NCBI RefSeq assembly: GCF_900240245.1
Contig: NZ_OESQ01000001.1
Span: forward strand, 986,712-1,050,711
Reading direction: 5' to 3'
Source: Lachnoclostridium edouardi
GTDB lineage: Bacteria > Bacillota > Clostridia > Lachnospirales > Lachnospiraceae
DNA: 64,000 nucleotides
Shown: one piece after another, positions 60,616-64,000 of the stretch
Position numbering within the stretch: position 1 is the first letter of the stretch
Layout of the letters: each line of letters opens with the position of its first letter
Made by a program: the position numbers and the translations under genes
The notes under the pieces: model-generated
What the model was told of the DNA's origin: nothing
Database searches by the model: none
The model's input: only the letters and a program-made list of their open reading frames with translations

Positions 60616-63381
60616 TTATTGAAATTTTTCGGTGTGCTGCCGGATAAAGTCTACAATTCTGTTCACCAGAGAGCGTTTTTTCAGCAGCGGCATTGGTTTT
60701 TCGATACGGTCACGGATGTTACCGGCATCCATTGTGCCGGAAAACTCATATTCCGAGATGAAATCGGTCAGCATGGTAGGATCAATTTCTTCTGTCTGAG
60801 CAAAAGCGACAATTTCTTCACGCTTTGCCTCATTTTCAAAGTCATTGTAGGCAGCGTCGATCTCATCTGCACTTTCCAGCCCCACAACAACACGATCCAA
60901 GAAGGCTTGCAGAATCTCCACCTTGCGGAGCAACTGCGGATTATCTGTTCTTCCCAGCTCTTCCTTGATGTGCTTAATATCATAATCCTTCTGTTTGGCA
61001 TCATCGAAGTGAATGTTTCGGATAAGGTTCATGATATAAGCAACATTGATTCGGTCACTTTCCATCAGCTCAATGCAGAAATCCACATCGTTCAGGACGG
61101 AAACAACTTCACGATCTTTCTTTTGCTTTGCGTAAAGCATCAGATACTTGCTCTTATAGTCCTGATATTCCTGCTCGCTCATGATGAGAGAGTCTTGGTC
61201 GAAGCTGAACTCAATGAAGGTTTGAAGTGATTGCAAATATTTGGTCAGCTCACGGAATGTCTCAACGAAAAGCTTCTGGTCATCCTCGTTCTGCATGGTG
61301 TCAATATCCGCTGGAGTCTGAGCGATTTCTTTCAAGCGAGTAACCATTTCATTGTACTTCTCGACGAAATAGGGATAGTCGGGAACAACAATACCAGAAG
61401 TATCATGGCTCTGAGAAAATAGGGTAAGAGCGTCATCTGTCCTCTTTTTCAGATTACGGTAGCAGATGATAATACCAAAGGGTTTCGTTTCCTTTTCAAC
61501 ACGGTTGGTTCGTGAGTATGCTTGCAGCAGGTCGTGATATTTCAAATCCTTGTCCACATAGAGGACGGACAACTGCTTGCTGTCAAAGCCGGTCAGGAAC
61601 ATATTTACTACAAGAAGGATGTCAAGGGACTTGGTTTTCTTTCCCTTTACACGGTCTGAAATATCCTTGTGATAGGCTGAGAAGGTGTCCGTCGAGAAAT
61701 TGGTGCTGTACATCTCATTATAGTCTTTGATGATCCGTTCCAGAGCGTCCCGACTATGCTCATCTTTACCTTCTGCTTCTTCGTTCTGTCCATAGGAGAA
61801 GATACCGCTGATGTTCAGGTCATGATTGATCTTCTTGAAGATGTCATAGTATTTGACCAGAGCTTCAATAGAAGAGACAGCAAAGATGGCTGTGTATTGA
61901 CCGTTTCTTGTCTTCGCTTTATGGTTTTGGACAATGTGGTTTGCGATCATAGACATCCGCTCCTCGGACATATAGAGTTCGCCTACATCAATCCCATCTG
62001 CCATTGTGGGATCGTCCCAGTCGAAATCACCCTCCATCGTCTTGATGTACTCAATATGAAAGCCAAGAACATTGTTGTCGAAGATAGCATCCTTGATGAG
62101 ATAATTATGTACGCATTCTCCGAAGAGCATTTCTGTGGTCTGTGTGATTTTTCCCTCCGTCTTTCCGTTGACCTCAAAACGAGGTGTGCCGGTAAAGCCG
62201 AAGAATTGTGCCTTCTGGAAATGCCGAACAATGTCCTTGTGCATATCACCAAACTGACTGCGGTGACACTCGTCAATAATGAAGACAACTTTCTCGTCCT
62301 TATAGGCATCCATAACTTTTGCGTATTGAGGACGCTTCACAGCGTTCGCCATCTTCTGCATCGTTGTAACGATGAGCTGCCGGTTTTTGTCCTGCATCTG
62401 CTTTACAAGAACATCAGTGCGGTCAGTGGCATCAACAGAGCCGTTTTCAAACTTGTTGAACTCTTCTGTGGTCTGAGAATCCAAGTCCTTCCGGTCAACA
62501 AGGAAGATAACCTTTTTGATATTGGGATTGGCTGCAAGGATTTGTGCTGTCTTAAAAGAGGTCAGCGTCTTTCCTGCACCAGTTGTATGCCAAACATAGG
62601 CGTTGCGATTTGTGAGGGTTGCTTGCCGCACAAGAGCCTCTACCGCATACACCTGATAGGGACGCATCACCATGAGCAGCTTGTCCGTGTCATTCAGGAT
62701 GGTGTATCTCGTCAGCATCTTGATAATATGGTCTCTGGCAAGGAAGGAGATAGAGAACTCTTTCAGATTGGTGATACGCACATTGTTGAAGTCCGTCCAA
62801 AAGAAGGCAAGACTGTGAAGCATATCTCTGTCGGAGTTGGCAAAGTATTTTGTATCAACGCCATTGGACACAACGAAAAGCTGAATGAAGTGGTACAGTC
62901 CATTGTAGGAATGCTTTTTATAGCGCATCACTTGGTTGACGGCTTCTCGAATATCTATGCCACGCCGCTTCAACTCCACTTGAATGAGAGGAAGTCCATT
63001 GACAAGGATCGTCACATCATAACGATTCACATATTTTCCGACAACCGTTGTCTGGTTTGTCACCTGAAAGATATTCTTTGTGTGGTCGGCATCGAAGAAA
63101 GAAAGGTATACTTTTGTCCCGTCCTCACGCTCCAACACGAACTTATCTCTGAGAATTTTTGCGCTCTGGAAAACTGATTTTCCAAGCATGATGTTGAATA
63201 CACGCTCCCATTCTTTGTCTGTTAAAGGATGGTCGAGCTTTGCCGCATTGAAGGCTGCAAATTGTATTTTGAAATTTTCGAGTAGCGCATCGTAATCAGG
63301 AATAGACACAGGATTGTATCCCTGTTTATTTAGTTGCTCTATAAATTGCTGTTCAAGAGCTGCTTCGCTTTGGTATGACAT
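60616..63381 (-). CDS. hsdR: Type I restriction endonuclease/translocase subunit
   Basis: 921 residues. The N-terminal nuclease domain carries YDVTILVNGLPLIQVELKRRG, the PD-(D/E)xK site. The superfamily 2 motor follows: VWHTTGAGKTLTSFK (motif I), VIFIIDECHRSQFG (DECH motif II), FFGFTGTPRFE (motif III), and FLTGFDSKQLSVLYVD with LLQAYSRTNRV (motifs V-VI). A helical C-terminal part (from about 700) binds the methylase. It cuts unmodified DNA after ATP-driven translocation. AGGAG lies ahead of the ATG at 63381. It is first in the hsdR-hsdM-hsdS operon. Confidence 0.95.
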   Translation of the reverse strand: MSYQSEAALEQQFIEQLNKQGYNPVSIPDYDALLENFKIQFAAFNAAKLDHPLTDKEWERVFNIMLGKSVFQSAKILRDKFVLEREDGTKVYLSFFDADHTKNIFQVTNQTTVVGKYVNRYDVTILVNGLPLIQVELKRRGIDIREAVNQVMRYKKHSYNGLYHFIQLFVVSNGVDTKYFANSDRDMLHSLAFFWTDFNNVRITNLKEFSISFLARDHIIKMLTRYTILNDTDKLLMVMRPYQVYAVEALVRQATLTNRNAYVWHTTGAGKTLTSFKTAQILAANPNIKKVIFLVDRKDLDSQTTEEFNKFENGSVDATDRTDVLVKQMQDKNRQLIVTTMQKMANAVKRPQYAKVMDAYKDEKVVFIIDECHRSQFGDMHKDIVRHFQKAQFFGFTGTPRFEVNGKTEGKITQTTEMLFGECVHNYLIKDAIFDNNVLGFHIEYIKTMEGDFDWDDPTMADGIDVGELYMSEERMSMIANHIVQNHKAKTRNGQYTAIFAVSSIEALVKYYDIFKKINHDLNISGIFSYGQNEEAEGKDEHSRDALERIIKDYNEMYSTNFSTDTFSAYHKDISDRVKGKKTKSLDILLVVNMFLTGFDSKQLSVLYVDKDLKYHDLLQAYSRTNRVEKETKPFGIIICYRNLKKRTDDALTLFSQSHDTSGIVVPDYPYFVEKYNEMVTRLKEIAQTPADIDTMQNEDDQKLFVETFRELTKYLQSLQTFIEFSFDQDSLIMSEQEYQDYKSKYLMLYAKQKKDREVVSVLNDVDFCIELMESDRINVAYIMNLIRNIHFDDAKQKDYDIKHIKEELGRTDNPQLLRKVEILQAFLDRVVVGLESADEIDAAYNDFENEAKREEIVAFAQTEEIDPTMLTDFISEYEFSGTMDAGNIRDRIEKPMPLLKKRSLVNRIVDFIRQHTEKFQ

Positions 63382-63457
63382 ATCTTCAACTCCTATACTT
63401 GAGGATTCTTTTACAAAACAGATTGCTTTTTAAGAAAGCCCATTTTTATTTTCAAAC

Positions 63458-63661
63458 TTATTCGTCAACAAATTCCATGATGTCATCTATTGTGCAATTC
63501 AATGCCATGCAGATTTTTCCTAAAACATCCGTGGTTACATTGTCGCCGTGGTTTAATTTATTGATAGTATAATGACTAATTCCAGCAGCTTTTTCTAAAT
63601 CTCTTTTTTTCATATCTTGATCAATTAGCATTTTCCAGAGTTTTTTATAGCTTACTTTCAT
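63458..63661 (-). CDS. Small XRE-family (YozG-like) transcription regulator
   Basis: 67 residues from the ATG at 63661 (MKVSYKKLWKMLIDQD), chosen because GGAGG lies about 8 bases upstream. Almost the whole protein is a helix-turn-helix: DMKKRDLEKAAGISHYTINK is the recognition unit, and VLGKICMALNCTIDDIMEFV is the following helix pair. It is a cytoplasmic DNA-binding protein of the type often found with restriction or mobile genes. It reads in the same direction as hsdR, 76 bases ahead of it, and may control that operon and itself. Confidence 0.82.
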   Translation of the reverse strand: MKVSYKKLWKMLIDQDMKKRDLEKAAGISHYTINKLNHGDNVTTDVLGKICMALNCTIDDIMEFVDE

Positions 63662-63692
63662 TCCTATGCCTCCATTCAAGGAAAATCATAAC

Positions 63693-63738
63693 TACCTACA
63701 GTATAGCACTGTTTTGTCAAAAACTCAAACATTGTGTT
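63693..63738 (-). promoter_or_regulatory. Promoter and palindromic operator of the XRE gene
   Basis: On the minus strand TTGAGT, a 17-base spacer and TATACT form a promoter. The dyad ACAGT-ATAGC-ACTGT (63698-63712) overlaps the -10. This is the expected place for autorepression by the encoded regulator. The boundaries are approximate. Confidence 0.55.
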
Positions 63739-63799
63739 TGCTACCGCTGTAATATAATTCGAAAAAATAATTGTATTTCTAAAGAGAAAGTACCCTTGA

Positions 63800-64000
63800 C
63801 AAATCGCGTCTCAAAAACAGATTTTACAAGAGTACGCAGAACGGAACGGTTTCCAGAATCCCCGGTTCTTTGTGGATGACGGGTACTCCGGTGTGACCTT
63901 CGACCGTCCGGCCTATCTGGAGATGATGGCAGAGGTAGAGGCGGGACGGGTGTCCACCATCATCGTCAAAGATCACTCCCGCCTGGGCCGCAACCGGCTG
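63800..64000 (+). pseudogene. Serine recombinase N-terminal fragment, 5' end missing, runs off the right edge
   Basis: The frame opens just after a TGA at about 63797 and reads IASQKQILQEYAERNGFQNP, RFFVDDGYSGVTFDRPAYLE, MMAEVEAGRVSTIIVKDHSR and LGRNRL. These are residues about 25-90 of the resolvase catalytic domain of large serine recombinases. The first 20-25 codons, including the catalytic serine, are not there; the bases ahead of ATCGCG are unrelated. The GC content is near 60%, well above both the chromosomal part and the recombinase piece at 50 kb. It is probably the interrupted or adjacent gene of another element. Its 3' part is outside the window. Confidence 0.75.

Noticed and set aside
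60037-63177. Long plus-strand open frames opposite hsdM and hsdR
   Set aside because: They mirror well-supported minus-strand genes, lack ribosome sites and show no domain pattern.

Overview
The window looks like a chromosomal segment of an anaerobic gut-type Clostridia, most probably Lachnospiraceae. This rests on the moderately low GC, strong AGGAGG-type ribosome sites, the gap-pgk-tpiA order, and the style of the mobile element (serine recombinase, DUF3847 protein, MobA/MobL relaxase). No tRNA, rRNA or CRISPR array was seen.

Region 1 (1-8.8 kb) is housekeeping. A glycolytic run on the minus strand reads gap, pgk, tpiA, terminator, a small wall-binding-repeat protein, a NagZ-like glycosidase, and the first codons of gpmI at the left edge. 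A Na/phosphate cotransporter with a PhoU-like tail follows. Two plus-strand genes come next, a PHP-family phosphatase and a membrane-anchored amidase.

Region 2 (8.8-23.0 kb, all minus strand) is a complete-looking Ter-type stress locus. In transcription order it has a YceG-like/trypsin-like fusion, a large YceG-family protein, TelA, three TerD paralogues, a calcium P-type ATPase, a HAD phosphatase, a CitE/HpcH-like lyase and two unusual phosphoribosyltransferases (one with a TRSP-type tail, one with a Pelota-like tail).

Region 3 (23.2-50.0 kb, minus strand, almost no spacing between genes) is the most interesting part. It is a contractile-injection-system-like operon with two baseplate J-type proteins (one truncated, one split in two reading frames), a P2 gpI-like protein, a conserved FYGxLL-type accessory protein, a Pvc16-like DUF4255 protein, a PAAR-like DUF4280 protein and an Afp15/Pvc15-like AAA+ ATPase. 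Embedded among these are a membrane MORN-repeat protein, a membrane pseudokinase-like protein, a 2649-residue protein with 200-residue tandem repeats, a YbjN-type chaperone-like protein, and two large receptor-like proteins ending in class III cyclase folds that have lost their metal-binding aspartates. The operon ends at a terminator and the Ter locus starts just downstream in the same direction, so the two may form one stress-triggered membrane machine. Sheath, tube, spike and gp25 genes are not in the window and would be expected upstream, beyond the mobile insertion.

Region 4 (about 49.99-63.8 kb) is foreign. It cuts the 5' end of a baseplate gene. It holds the 3' two-thirds of a large serine recombinase, a DUF3847 gene, a likely transfer-origin region, a MobA/MobL relaxase, and a phase-variable type I restriction-modification locus: tyrosine recombinase, two silent hsdS genes plus a silent half gene, the expressed hsdS, hsdM and hsdR. 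A small XRE regulator with a palindromic operator follows. At 63.80 kb the sequence switches abruptly to the 5' part of another, more GC-rich serine recombinase that runs off the right edge.
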